DNA from: Alitta virens
Lineage: Eukaryota; Annelida; Polychaeta; Phyllodocida; Nereididae
Direction of reading: 5' to 3'
Length of the DNA stretch: 64,000 nt
NCBI GenBank assembly: GCA_932294295.1
Contig: OW028577.1
Span: forward strand, 6,041,501 to 6,105,500
Numbering within the stretch: the first letter of the stretch is position 1; each line of letters begins with the position of its first letter. Below the pieces are notes generated by a model. That model saw only the letters and a program-made list of their open reading frames with translations, was not told the origin of the DNA and did no database searches. Made by a program: the position numbers and the translations under genes. Of the stretch, positions 1 through 12,440 are shown piece by piece.

Positions 1-432
1 CCACAGATTCGCTTGGGTCGACACGTTTCACTTTGATTTGTTTAAAGTAAGGACCCACCTGACACATTAAGCTGATTGCCTGGCCCCCAAAAGTAATGAG
101 ACTGTCAAGATTGAGTTACTTAGTGAATGTCAAATGATCCAAAAGTGGACATCTTCTAAAGCACTCCCCTCTCAGTCCCTTCGCCCCGATGCCGCGTCTT
201 TCGTCATTCCTGTCACTAACATCCACGAGGGACTACTTTTTCTTGGGAGTTTGGTTACAGCCTGATGATCCTGTTTGGCTTTGCACTTTGGTTGGCGAAA
301 GGATACAGGAGAAAAATGGTTGTGGTTGTACAAGAAAGTGAGACGCTTTTTGACATATTTTTTGTTGTTGTTGGAAAAGGCATATTTAATTTGTGTTTGT
401 CAAGAGAGAACTGTTGTGTGCTCCAGGAACTA
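1..432. other. Left edge, nothing recognised
   Basis: No repeat or gene that I recognise. One short open frame (265-447) runs into the family-1 MITE and is not credible. Confidence 0.5.
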
Positions 433-742
433 CAGTTAGTTTCATAAAATATGGTCGACTCTAGACAGCTATAGCAACCTATTCCTGGCTGTAACTATAA
501 CTGGCTAAAGCCAGCTGCTTCTGTCTACTTCTAGCTAATAGTCAGCTTACACCTACCACCACTGCAAAAATAAAACCTTTAAATTTATCTAAGATGCGTT
601 TTTGCATGTACTTTTAGATCCGGCTTTGAGTAGCCAGCTATGGCAAGACAGTTCTGTTCAGTGACAGGTAGCATCCTATGGCAGAAGTTGTCTAGCTTTG
701 TCTAGGTTTAATTTGACAGGCCGTTTTTAATGAAACTAACTG
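433..742 (+). mobile_element. Tc1/mariner-like MITE, family 1, copy A
   Basis: The 310-bp element starts CAGTTAGTTTCATAAAA and ends with the inverse TTTTTAATGAAACTAACTG, flanked on both sides by TA. TA target duplication with CAGT...ACTG ends is typical of the IS630/Tc1/mariner superfamily. There is no coding capacity, so it is a non-autonomous copy. A longer diagnostic stretch, GGTCGACTCTAGACAGC, follows the left end in most copies. Confidence 0.82.
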
Positions 743-1496
743 TACCGGATTAACTGATGTGTACCATGGGTCAAATCTGATTGTTGAAATGTTTTAGTAT
801 AATATGATTTTTTTTTGCTAATTGCACTGTAAAGTTTTACTAATCAATTCCAATTTCACCTACTCAATACAAAGCATGTGCAGGGAGATACTAGTTTCTG
901 AAAAGACAGGAAAACATCTATTGACAATGGCTGTTGTGACTTGGCAAGCCTATTGTTCGCTCAGCCACAGGTGCAGTAATCTGTCTCTCCAGTCAGCCTG
1001 AAAAGGCATCGTTCTCTACAGGTGTTATGCAATAATGAGGCCTGATACAGGTGTAATGCCCTGTCCAGGTACACTGTGCTCTTAGTGCAATTTAACTTGC
1101 AAAGTCGCGAAGTTTTTACTTCTGTGCCAGGACGTGTTATTAGGCATATAAAGGAAAAAAATCTTCAGTTTCTTTTCACAAAGTGCAAGAAATTTACAAC
1201 AATTTTAAAGCTTTACACATGGCTAACTACTAAGTTTACAACAATAAGGTAACATTTGCCTATCAGTCTGTTTTTCCAAGGTTTTTTTCTTCTTCTTTCT
1301 TTCTTTCTCTCTCTTTTTTTTTTTTTAGTCATTTCACCTTTTCATATAAATGCCACAGAACATACCATTAACCACAGTTTCATTCGATTTAATTTCCAGG
1401 TTGTCTGGAACTCTTTTTTGCATTACAATCGCATCCTTGACTTAATAGAGTGATCCTGAAATTACTAATGTGGGTTTTGATTATGGCGTTTCAACG

Positions 1497-1791
1497 ATTA
1501 CAAGTCAAAACGTCCGAAAACCGAAACGTCCGAGTCCGTAACGTCCGAGAATGTTCAGAAACGTCCAAAAACCGAAACGCCCGATTCCCGAAACGTCCAA
1601 TCTTTCCTTGGATGAAAGCACACAATGCAGATTCCATGGCTCTAAATTCTCTAAATCCTCTTGTTTTAAAATCCTATTTTTTAACTTGAAGTAAATATTA
1701 TTTCCAAAAAATATTTAGGGAATCGGACGTTTAGGGAATCGGACTTTATGGGTTCGGAAGTTTCGGTTTTCGGACGTTTCGACCTGATACA
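1497..1791. mobile_element. MULE-like MITE with CGTCCGAAA-rich inverted termini
   Basis: The left arm (from 1497) and right arm (to 1791) are inverted: AAAACGTCCGAAAACCGAAAC on the left corresponds to GTTTCGGTTTTCGGACGTTTC on the right. Both arms hold several copies of a CGTCCGAAA/CGTCCGAG motif. The element is bounded by a 9-bp direct repeat GTTTCAACG (1488-1496 and 1792-1800), the duplication length typical of Mutator-like elements. The AT-rich middle has no meaningful coding. Confidence 0.68.
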
Positions 1792-4033
1792 GTTTCAACG
1801 TACACATGTTAAGTTGCGATTTAACAAAAAATGTTTTGTTGTTTTAAAGCAGCGAAATGGCAATCCCCTGCAGGATGACCAGTGGTCAGTGACACCTGAG
1901 CTTGTAGGGGACAGTGACATGTGACATGGCCCCCAGACCGACTGTCATGTTGCCCTCCCAGGCACATCCCTGTTTACACCTCACCCAGGCAGATTCTATT
2001 GCAAAAGATGTATGTTCCCAACAGTTGGTGCTCTGTACCTGCGAGGTAAATTTTGTTTTACGCGATGTTTTTAGTACATAAAAAGTTTCCTGAGCTGCCG
2101 TTTCCTATGAGAAGTATTCAATTCAGTTCAATTAATTTATTCCTTTCATTTTCTCATCATTCTCATTCATTCAGTTCACAAGCTTTCATAAACATAAATA
2201 AAGCCCACATCAGACAAGTTAACATTGCATACAAATCAATCATAATATACATAATATATATACATATATTCCTATACAAGGGAATATCATATAACGAGAA
2301 TGTCTGCACATGACAATTAATCCTGGAAATTATGTTTAATACAATGTTTAATTTTAATACAATGTTTATACAACAAGTTATGGTCAAATAACAATAAACA
2401 GTCGGATGCTGCAAAAATATGAGGCTCTGTAACATAGTATATTTGTACAGAGCGAAACATACAATATGGGAGGTCCGATATGTCCAACCCGAGACCTCAA
2501 TGACACGAACCCTGCGTCCTGCGGACATAAGGGCGGTCACGTGATTCTGATGGCGCCAATTACGTCATGCTCTCCCAGAGGGCGCGCCTGTCAGCGGAAA
2601 TGGACATGTCATTGCTTTTGGGCTGTTTTTGTATCTTAATTCCTTGATAGAAATACTAGAGAGTTGTGACAAATGCAAGGAAATGAGTAAAATGTAGTGG
2701 TTTTTTTTTTGGTACCGTTGCATTTGTCTGACCGGACTTGATACTAGGTAGTGTATTCCCAGGTCTAAGCTTGCATACAAAATGTTATTGATATAGTGTG
2801 TCTTTGAATACACATTTCATCATATATATATTAGTATTAGTTATATCCCGAATAGGAGGGAGTTAAGATTTTGTTGGTATATAACCAAGAAAAATGTTAG
2901 TTTACTCCCGACTATGAGGAATATAACTAACTTATACTACATTAGGCATATTTACTAATTTGTTTGATTGTTTGTTTTATTATGCATAACAGTTCAGTTT
3001 GCACTCAGGAGGGATGTTTACTTACATTTCGGTGGTTATTGCCCGCTTAGAGCAATAGGAAAACAGTCTTAAATTAAGTATAAACGTTGTATTAATATGT
3101 AGTGGTTGCTGGTGATTGGTTTCTACGCAGCATTTTGTTATTTATTTATCTATCGTTTCTGACTTTGGCTTCTAATGTGTACTGGTTGGTTGCCGAAGGG
3201 ATAACTTTATTCCAAACATTTTGGTAAGGCTGTTGTTGTAGTGACGAATGCATTTTCCTTTTTTTTTTTTCATGAAAGTCCCACCAGACAAATGAACGGC
3301 AGCTGGCTCCCCGGCGCCGTTGGAACATCTCTGGCGCGCGGAATTCCGCCATGTTGGAAGATGGCTGACAGCTTACAAATTGTTGTTCCACGGAGGGAAC
3401 TCCCCCAGACACTAATGTCGTCATCAGTTTCCCTTGATTGTCAACATCACACGATCGATGTGCGTTTTTCCTTAAGTTAGAACAAACATGGCTGCCATGC
3501 TGACAAACAAAATATCAGTAAACGAGGGGAGCTCACTTGATGCTGGTGGCGGTAATGGTCTTTAGTGATTGTGGCTCCGTAGCCATGGATCATCATCACG
3601 CTTTAATTTACAATTGACGGCCAGTATCTGGGAATAATATTCCATACCATCAAGTTGTCATGGATGTGAGGAATGCTAAGGACCAACCCCAGTTCTCAGA
3701 ACTGCCAATCCATCACTCCGAAATCACCGCCCAACAGTCACCAACAGTCATTCGTCTTTCATCAGCAACTTTTTGAAGGTGTTTCCTACAAACAATGCCT
3801 TCGACTACTGTTGGATTGTGTTATTGTGTTTGAATTAGGAGTGATTGTTCCATTGTTCACATTCTTTCCCGAGTATCTGAAGAAATGCATGCCATCATAG
3901 GGTAACTTAAAGCGAAAACCAGCCACCTTGCCATAAAATCACTTTGTTTTTCAGAATAAGTAACCTTTTTTTTGTCTGCTTGTCAACCAATTTACCATGC
4001 TTGTTGCAAGGTCCTACTGCTCGGCTATACATA

Positions 4034-4382
4034 CAGTTTCTGCTATACGATGCTACATGCCACTAAACTGACCTGTCTGGCTATAGCTAGCTATTCAAAG
4101 TCGGATCTAAAAGTACATACAGCACCATTTGGTGATAATTAGAGAGTTACCCGTATTTGTCATTTTTCATTTAAAAGATGCATGTCTATTGTACATTTAA
4201 GATATATGAGATACATTTCTAAAATTTACGAAGGTTTATATTTTCTCAGTGGTGGTAGGTGTAAGCCGACTATAAGCTAGGAGTAGACAGGAGCAGCTGG
4301 CTTTAGTCAGTTATAGCTACAGCCAGAAATAAATAGGTTGCTACAGCTGTCTAGAGTCGACCATATTTTATGACACTAACCG
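4034..4382 (-). mobile_element. Tc1/mariner-like MITE, family 1, copy B (internal deletion near one end)
   Basis: The right end has GTCGACCATATTTTATGAC..CTAACCG followed by TA, the reverse orientation of copy A with two substitutions in the terminal repeat. At the left only CAGTT remains of the terminus, joined directly to TTCTGCTATACGATGCTAC, so about 50 bp next to the terminus are missing. A TA precedes it. Confidence 0.72.
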
Positions 4383-4436
4383 TATATGTGTGTGCTGTGG
4401 GTTAAACTTAGAAGAACCTTCTCCCGCCTTACCATG

Positions 4437-4621
4437 AGGCGGAGGCCTAGCTCAGAGGTAGCGCTCTGGGCTTCCAACCGCTGGGTCCCGGGTTCAATCC
4501 CCGGTCGAGCCTAAGTTGGATGGCTGTTACATCCTTCATCTCATTGCCATGGTCTCTGCCTGTCCTAATTAGCCCATCAGGTGCAGAAATACAGGATGTA
4601 AAGCCCTAATCCACCCACCCA
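4437..4621 (+). mobile_element. tRNA-derived SINE, family A, copy 1 (full length)
   Basis: The tRNA-like head has A box TAGCTCAGAGGTAG and B box GGGTTCAATCC, followed by a family body (GTTGGATGGCTG... TGCAGAAATACAGG... AAAGCCCTAATC) and a CCA-rich tail. A 14-bp target duplication, CCCGCCTTACCATG, flanks it (4423-4436 and 4622-4635). Confidence 0.87.
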
Positions 4622-6092
4622 CCCGCCTTACCATGCATACTTTCTCTATCCATTTCTCATTGGAATATTTGCTAGATTTGCCAGCTAGTTACTGGAGAGA
4701 ATGCTGTAAGGATTGTGCGAGTTTCAAAAGGATGCAGTGCAGAAAGAACACCAGACACCTCCACTGAGTCTTCCACTAAATCATCTTCTGGTTGTCGGGT
4801 GTTTATTGTCTGCCCGTGATTTATCGCTGGTCAAGCAATTAGTGGGTTGCACATCAAATGTCACGCATTAATGCTTTGTCTCTGAAGCTGCCGACATCAC
4901 ATTGCAATGATCTAATGGAATGAACACCAAGCATTTTGCAAAATTAGCGAAGTGATTGATTGGCTCTTACTGTGTTGCCGCGGCCATTTGTCTTACATCA
5001 CAAAAGCCCAGGCGTCTGCAACATTTGAATATTCCACTTTTTTTTGCTAAGAATCATTTCATGGTGGGAAGCTGTGTAATAGGACAGACATGAGCGAAAT
5101 AGTGGTTCTCTTCTATGTATGTGATGTGAGCTAAGCTCAGTTCGGCTGCATTAGCTTCATAAATTTACCGTAAACACATGATGGATTTTCTATGTTTGTC
5201 GCATTCTTTTCAATATGGCAGTATTTGAGATTTTCAATTCAGTACGAATAGGTTATGTTCTCAATTTGCTTGTAAAAACCTTCAGTACTTTCCTGATATA
5301 TTATTTATGGCTTCGGCGCAATGTTGGTTTCCGGAGAATTGTTCAATGTTATATGTTCCCATATATATAGTTCTGCAGGTGTCTTAATGTCATTGGATTG
5401 GAAAATGTTGTCAAAATGCCAAAAGGACTGGACATCATTGATTTGTGTATATTTGCCTGGTCAGTGCACATAGAAGCTACGGGTGTCTTAGTTTTGTCTA
5501 TATATTGAACATCTGTATATGCCATACCATTTTGGTCCCTCGCACAGAAGTGGCTTTTTTCACAATGTTGACATGAGCAATGAGGACAGCTGAGCATTTA
5601 ATCAAACCCACATGCGGCGTCTTTAGCTGTTCACTGTCGTCTTATTTGCACACACGTCTTGAAAAGCCCATTTTCGTGGAAGTTCGTGCCCTCCCCCATC
5701 AACTCTGAGAGATAAACAAGTCTAGTTTTGATTTACTATTATTGCCTGTGAAGCGCCCAACTTAGGAAGAAAACGCGTAAAACTTCATTAAAACTTGGCG
5801 CTTGAAACAAATTGGAACGTGAATCTTCCTCAGTCTGCATCTAAATTAAAGCCCTGCTCTGTAACTTCTTTATAAAAAGCCATTAGAAAGCATGGCTGGC
5901 TGGCGATGGGCTCTCCTAGGTCATCAGTCGTGGTCCCTAGTCATTAAGAAAAAGCAAACTTGGGAGAAAATGTGATATAATAAATACACTTGGCGTGCAT
6001 TGGTTTTGTGATTTTCATTCAAAGTTATGTTTAAGATGTCTGTTGTAATTTTGCTTGGGTAGCAAAGAATGTGATTAAAGGGCCATCCCATA

Positions 6093-6127
6093 TTTTTATA
6101 GGTTATCTTAGACTTTGCAAATTTTTA
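6093..6127 (+). repeat. 35-bp direct repeat, left copy
   Basis: TTTTTATAGGTTATCTTAGA followed by CTTTGCAAATTTTTA is repeated exactly at 6462-6496, 369 bp downstream. Confidence 0.85.
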
Positions 6128-6461
6128 TGAAGCAATCATTATGACGTTGCTAGGTCAGTGAAGCACCCCAGGGTGGTCTGCTTAATCTTGTATGTTGCAC
6201 ACGATGGCTAAAGTTGCAAACTTACCAAGTTTTGTGCTAAGCCTCTACTTGAGACAGGATCAGGGGTTGCAGAAGGGCGGGGTAAAGGAGCTGTAAATAG
6301 CCCCAGATATGATCAAAAGCTACATGCTGGAGGGAGCAACAGCCTTAATGGCCATGTAGTGGTCATCCATCTAGTCATTGCTCTCATTTTATATGTTTAT
6401 GTGGTCAAGCAAATGGACACTGGTCAATGAAATCCCACCTCAGATAGCAGCTCTCATACTG

Positions 6462-6496
6462 TTTTTATAGGTTATCTTAGACTTTGCAAATTTTTA
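6462..6496 (+). repeat. 35-bp direct repeat, right copy
   Basis: Exact copy of 6093-6127. The 334 bp between the copies have no recognised content. Confidence 0.85.
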
Positions 6497-6828
6497 AGTT
6501 GATTTGCTTTAAATTTTTATATTATATTGTACTATTTGATATGTTGTTTTAATGGACAACTGCAAAACAGCTGTGCTGATGATGCAACCCATGTAAAATA
6601 TATTTGAATAAATAAAAAATAAATACTGCACTTCAACTATACCCACACGATTCGAGATTCTAAAATATTAAAAGTGAATGGCATTGTAAAGATTAAAATC
6701 ATAGCCTTTTCATGGCCAACCTGCTAGACTAATACAGCTGCAAGTCACATACCTTCATTGACAGCATCATGTCTGGGGTTAATCAACCACAAAATAATAT
6801 AGGGAGTGATCTAATGACATGAATCTCG

Positions 6829-6866
6829 TGTTAATTAATTAGCTTCCTAATTAACTAATTAGCTGT
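6829..6866. promoter_or_regulatory. TAATTA-rich homeodomain-type motif cluster
   Basis: GTTAATTAATTAGC and CCTAATTAACTAATTAGC hold several overlapping TAAT cores within 40 bp. It could bind homeodomain proteins or be chance in AT-rich DNA. Confidence 0.2.
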
Positions 6867-6943
6867 GAAGGGGACTTAGATCATCTTTTTTTTTTTTGGC
6901 GTCATAGATAGAACAATGTAAAGCTTGTCACCCTTGTCAGGAT

Positions 6944-7012
6944 GCAATGAGCACCATCCCATGATAGCAATGAGCACCATCCCATAATAGCAATAAGCAC
7001 CATCCCGTAATA
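6944..7012 (+). repeat. 23-bp tandem repeat, 3 copies
   Basis: GCAATGAGCACCATCCCAT begins at 6944 and 6967, and a variant (GCAATAAGCACCATCCCGT) at 6990, giving a period of 23 bp. Confidence 0.9.
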
Positions 7013-7151
7013 GCAACTAATGTCCCCCATCTCTTCTTGGCATTGCATCCTATACGTTGCTTGGTATCAGTCTAAACAAGTCATTAGGGCCATTCCTTGA
7101 CAATCCTATTCACCACAATAAATCACAAAGAAAACGCAACAGGGTTTGTTT

Positions 7152-7186
7152 ACTTCCGTTTCCCTACTTCCGGCCGCACCGGAAGT
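7152..7186. promoter_or_regulatory. Clustered ETS-type motifs
   Basis: ACTTCCGT (7152) is followed by ACTTCCGG (7166-7173) and its inverse CCGGAAGT (7179-7186). Paired ETS/GABP-type sites are common at animal promoters. No transcript start or gene is recognised next to it, so function is speculative. Confidence 0.25.
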
Positions 7187-8304
7187 CAGCTTTGGCTCTT
7201 GCCAAAGGGAGGACAAATAGAACAGTTATATACCCATTGTGTACAGAGAAACAAAGCCTACAGAATTCAAGTGCAAAATACTTAAATGCGGTTAGCTGGG
7301 TTGTTGAAAATAATGACTTTTGTTGCTGTGATACATGTAGGCCTGTAACGAAATGTATACCTGAGCATTCTCTAACCTAGGGCTATCTTAGGTATAGGCT
7401 CTGATCAGAAATTGCAGACTTGAAACAAGTGATCCTTTAAAAGTAGATTCTTAATGACATCAGAAGTACAATTGGTGTAATGCTCAATTCACTAGAATGA
7501 TCACTTCACAATTGAGACTATTTATTGTTTTAACACAGTTGTTTACACCACTTTACTATTAAGGTTTTAGATGATGCGTATTCTTAACAGTGAGGTTCCT
7601 TTATATGAACTTCCCGTTATGCAAAAAAAGGAAAAAATTGTATGTGAAAATGACAGAGTGGGGAAATTTCATGACGGAAATTGCATTGATTTAGTGAATG
7701 GGATCATGCATTTGGGCTACACATCAGAGTCATCCGAGTCAAGTGTGATAAGATAACATTATCTGCAGTGATTTGATTCCATCAGATGGGAAATTTCATT
7801 ATGATGGGGCGCCAGGGCACTTACTTCAGCTGGTAGGTCACTCAGTATGATGCACAGGGCACTTACTATGGGGACAGCGGGCCTCTTGAGGGTGTAGTGA
7901 TGACAAGACTAACCCAATCTGGGATGGCAGAAAGCGTATTTACAGCACAAGTGGAATGACCTGATTCAGGCTGACCAGTGGCCAGGCTGGACATGATGCT
8001 GGTCAACATCCATCTTTGGCTCAGATGCTTTGATTGTGGGAGCGTTGCCTGCAGCAGGACCAAACTGACAGGATCGATAATATGGCCCTGGGGTGGAATG
8101 ATGACTCCGGCCAATCTGACTCAAGGCACGTTTAGGGGGTGGATTGGCTGCGCACCCCCAGTCCCTGCTTTGCCCTTCTTAATTGATATCCAAACCTGCT
8201 TTAAAACAACCAGACGCTCCTCTTTGCAACCTGTATAACCAAAACCTCTAAAGGCACAATAAAAAACATGTATCAATTTTAACGTATTAGTAGTACCATA
8301 CCAA

Positions 8305-8560
<256 letters not shown>

Positions 8561-9510
8561 GCGTTGGATTTCAATGGTCTTTTCTTTTCTTTTATAACAG
8601 CAAAATATATGTTATGGATTACAATCTGTTTAGGTCTCTTCAATATGATATAAAGTACACAAGGCAAAAAAATACAGTTGGGCTTGGAAAGATGATGTTC
8701 CTGATCACCTGTGGTCTTAATAAAGAAGTGCTCTTCTGAGGCAATGATTCGCCGCTCTTGCCTCTGTATGGGTAGCCCTTTCTAGTGGCTGCTCGTGGGA
8801 TCAGCATTTGCCGAACTCGGAGCATCTGTTGTACATTACATGGTCACATTGTGCCGCTCCCATAATGCAACTAATTTAGTGATAAGGAGGCCCCGGAGCA
8901 CTCATGCATATTTATAGAGCACGTACAGGCGATGCTAAGACCTGCTCCTACAGGAATGGCGATTTAGTGTCATTTATTCAGCGATCGTGCAGGAACAAAG
9001 ACCTTTAGTGACCCTTCCATGATGGATTGGGGCCCCTTTGAGGAACAGCCGACCAACTGAGTTTGGGGCTCTGTGCTCAGGCCTGCCATCCCAAAAGGAC
9101 TTGAAGAGCACTGCTAAGACCTGTTCATCATCCGTGGATTTTGGCTGCAGTTACCCTAGAAATTATGTGTTCGTGGGCTACACAGTCTCTTTAAGATAAG
9201 CCCCTTTTATGAGGGTGTACACTGTAGAGAAAATAGTGCATTTGTTTCGGCTTGTATACTGCCAGAGCCTTGTTTAATCGGCCATCAATGAGTCGTAAAT
9301 GCAGGCAGAAAGCACAGCTGCTTCTGATAGTAATTTCTATAAGTAATTCTGATCCATTTCAGCTGAGCATAGAACATTAAGTGCAAGTACAAGTAGTTCT
9401 AGTTATATACATATGTTTTGTTATGGTTAATTTAGTCCGTCTCCATTCTACACACCTGTGTCTGGATTTTCCATATTACTTCGTTTTGATTCATCTTTGA
9501 CTTTGTGTGT

Positions 9511-9595
9511 AAGGGGCTTGGGTGGCCAAGTGGTCCTCATTTTTTAGCAGATATGTCAGTGAGCCCAGCTGTACATAGGTTCCAATCTGGTTCTC
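9511..9595 (+). mobile_element. tRNA-like sequence, probable SINE relic
   Basis: GGTGGCCAAGTGGTCC resembles a tRNA A box and AGGTTCCAATCTGG a degenerate B box. No body family or target duplication was recognised. Confidence 0.35.
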
Positions 9596-12377
9596 TGCTT
9601 AATGCATGAGCCATATCTATGTCACTGTCTCATTGTGGGACGTATTATAGTATAATCCAAAATAAATTTCCACTTGTTTTCTGGTCTTATTTTTTTATAC
9701 TTTTATGTTAACCGTTAGGTCAAAGCCCAACTTTCTAGTCCATACAAACTCCTTTTCGTGCAAATTAACTTAAAGTTTCATATCTTTGGAATGGTAATAT
9801 TTTGCCATTTTGACGTCATTATATCCACATTATGGTCACACAGAAGTAGCAGAAGTTACAATGGGGAATTAAAAAACTTCAACTTATTTCGTTCCCATGA
9901 GTGTTTTTGCCAGCCAGCCAGAAAGTTGGGATTTAAATTGTTGTGAACATTTCTGTCTATTTTGTGCTGCTCCATGCCATTTAAGGCAACATATGACCAA
10001 AAAAACAGGTGGACATTTATTTCGAATCCTACTGTATGGTGCCCTGTGGTCAGACCAAGAACTAGAAACTGTGTGAGGTTAAATTCACTGATATCGATAA
10101 AATTTAACCTTGTGTTGCCCCGAAATTCAGATGAACAAGTTGACCAAGTAAACAGACAGTAGAGTGTGGTCATCCCAACATGCACTGGCAAGGCACACAG
10201 TGATCGGCTAATCTTACAGCCTTTAATACTAGTAGATGGCAGAATGCTTTGTCCGCCCCGCCCATTACTGCCTTCCAGGACGAATTATGCAGTCCGGCAG
10301 AACAACTGATCTACAAAGGCACATCAAGACTGTTGTCTAGCATTTAGCTTCCTCAGCCAGTCAGCCAGCCCATATCATGCTAGAACAAGGGAGCTTTTAT
10401 GGCGCCTGTAATTTCAGCCACTGAGCGAGCAGGATTTACAAGTAAATTGCAATACAATACACCGTTCTTTGTTGTGTAACTGTTGAGAGTCAGACTGCAC
10501 TACAAAATCAGACCTAGCTCTAAAAGCATCTACTAAGTTTGTGTAAGGCGTTATTGTATATTTGTTGGTGCCTAGATGGCATTCTGGAAAGTGACAAATG
10601 AAAGTGTCAGAGGTTAGTCTTGCACCTTGGTCCTTCCTCTATTCAGGTGTTGGCACAGGTGTTTTCATTTTGCAGTTTTCTGCCCCCTTTTTTGCCTGGG
10701 TATGTATTAATTCGCAGTGACAGGCTTAGACGGCGTGATTATCTGGTCTGACACGAAGGACGTTTGACCATGTTGCAATCCATCATATCTGTCAAACATG
10801 GCTGCCTTGCGGGCGATGATCCGCCAGACCCCTCTGCCTTCCGTCTTACTCAGGGCGTCTCATGGAGTCTCGGGGAGTCAGAGAATTGCCTCAAACAATC
10901 ATGCAGTCTATGCCCTCTGTAGGTTAATGCTGCATGATTCATGTGACACTGTTTGGAGTTTAACTGTGACTGTACCACGATCGATTGCCCTATAGATGTA
11001 ATATGACCTTTGGCTATATATATATAATTGTGATCGGACCTTTAAAGAATTATGGCTTCGGAATTTTAATGCATTTACTTGAGTCATTATGTCACCGATG
11101 TTTCGACAGAAAAATGTGGAACGCAGGCATACAGTTTAGGTCATTTTGATACTTAAAGCTAAGTACTGTGCAAACTTGTACTACGACAACAATTTTGTGG
11201 TATATGTCCAATCAACAATGATTATAACATAGGCAAAATTATTGGAATTACCTGAATTAACTTGAAAAATAAAATAGAATTCACTAGAATTTGGCCAAAC
11301 ACTTGTAGACAAATACTAAACCTACTTAGGACAAACCATTAGGCATGATTTTAGTGTATGTACTTTATTACCTAAGAGGGAATTTGATTTGCATTACTTA
11401 TGCCTTGTGAAAACATCCTCGGTCTCAGGGTGTGTGAAAAATGCTTTAATAAATAACTGTATTATTACACAATGCATAAAATGACATGAAAATAGAGAAA
11501 GGCGTTTTGAAGGACCTCCAGCGAATATGTTAGGCCAGGGTTGCAATAAAATTAAGCGATAGAAAGCTGCCTCGACCAGTTGTGCCCCGGTGGTTTAAAT
11601 TGTGCACCTTTTTTGGCAGTGCACCCAGCTGAGAACAAGTGTCACTGGAGTGTCAAAATGGAAAAAAATTGGCCAAATTTGAAGAAGTTCAACAGAACTG
11701 CAGTGTGGCCATGAGAGTTGGGAGGCTTGAAGTGCAGAAGCAGCTGCAGAGACAGGCAGGATTTGGAGCAACCTTGGGTAATTGTTCCAGTGCTGTCAGA
11801 CTTGAAATGCTGCCTGATGGGGTGACAGTTCAATGCTGATGCATTTTCTCTTCTTCCGCAATTGGAACAAGAAATATTCGTGTCTTCTCTTGCATTGTGA
11901 CAACCTTTGACGTTTTGACAAAAACCCACAGAATAATCCAAGTCTCTTCTTTCTATGGAAAATGCGAAATATGGCAATCTATCTTAGCAACGATTCCAGA
12001 AATTTAATGACAATTGTCTGAAAGGTGTTTTGTCATGTCTTTCTTGCATTGACTGACGTTATTTTCTGCCCATTGAATGGTAATCATTGGCAGAAGGTGA
12101 AGGACAGCCACAATGGACTCAAAAGAATGGAGTTATAATTAAATGGAGTTGTAATTAAATGTATTGATTCAATCACAGTGGTAAGTGATTAGAGGGAGAT
12201 TTTGAAATTGCCAAGAATTTCTGTGGAAAGTAGTTGTTTGGATCAGTAGTTTAGACACTGACCAGCACTCTGTGGTGGTCTAATCCATCAGTTGAATGAT
12301 TCTTTTGTTAAGCGTAATAAGACGTTAAAATTTATATTTACACTTAAATCGATATCTGCTGGTAATATGTAGCTGTT

Positions 12378-12440
12378 GATCTCTCTCATCGGTTCAATCA
12401 AACATTGCTAGCAGCAAGAACTTATCTTGGACGTCTGCAC
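12378..12440 (+). mobile_element. SINE family B, short degenerate copy
   Basis: GATCTCTCTCATCGGTTCAATC and AGCAGCAAGAACTTATCTTGG resemble the 3' part of family B (CTCACCTCATCAATCAACCC...AGCAGCAAGAACTTGCCTTGG). Only about 60 bp are recognisable. Confidence 0.45.

Noticed and set aside
10798..10995. 65-codon frame beginning ATGGCTGCCTTGCGG
   Set aside because: The start resembles a mitochondrial leader, but no downstream donor or homologous continuation was seen; too short to support.
11639..11977. Frames on both strands, one with CSNCGRRENAS
   Set aside because: A few Cys residues hint at a zinc-binding motif, but the spacing fits no known finger and the opposite strand is equally open.
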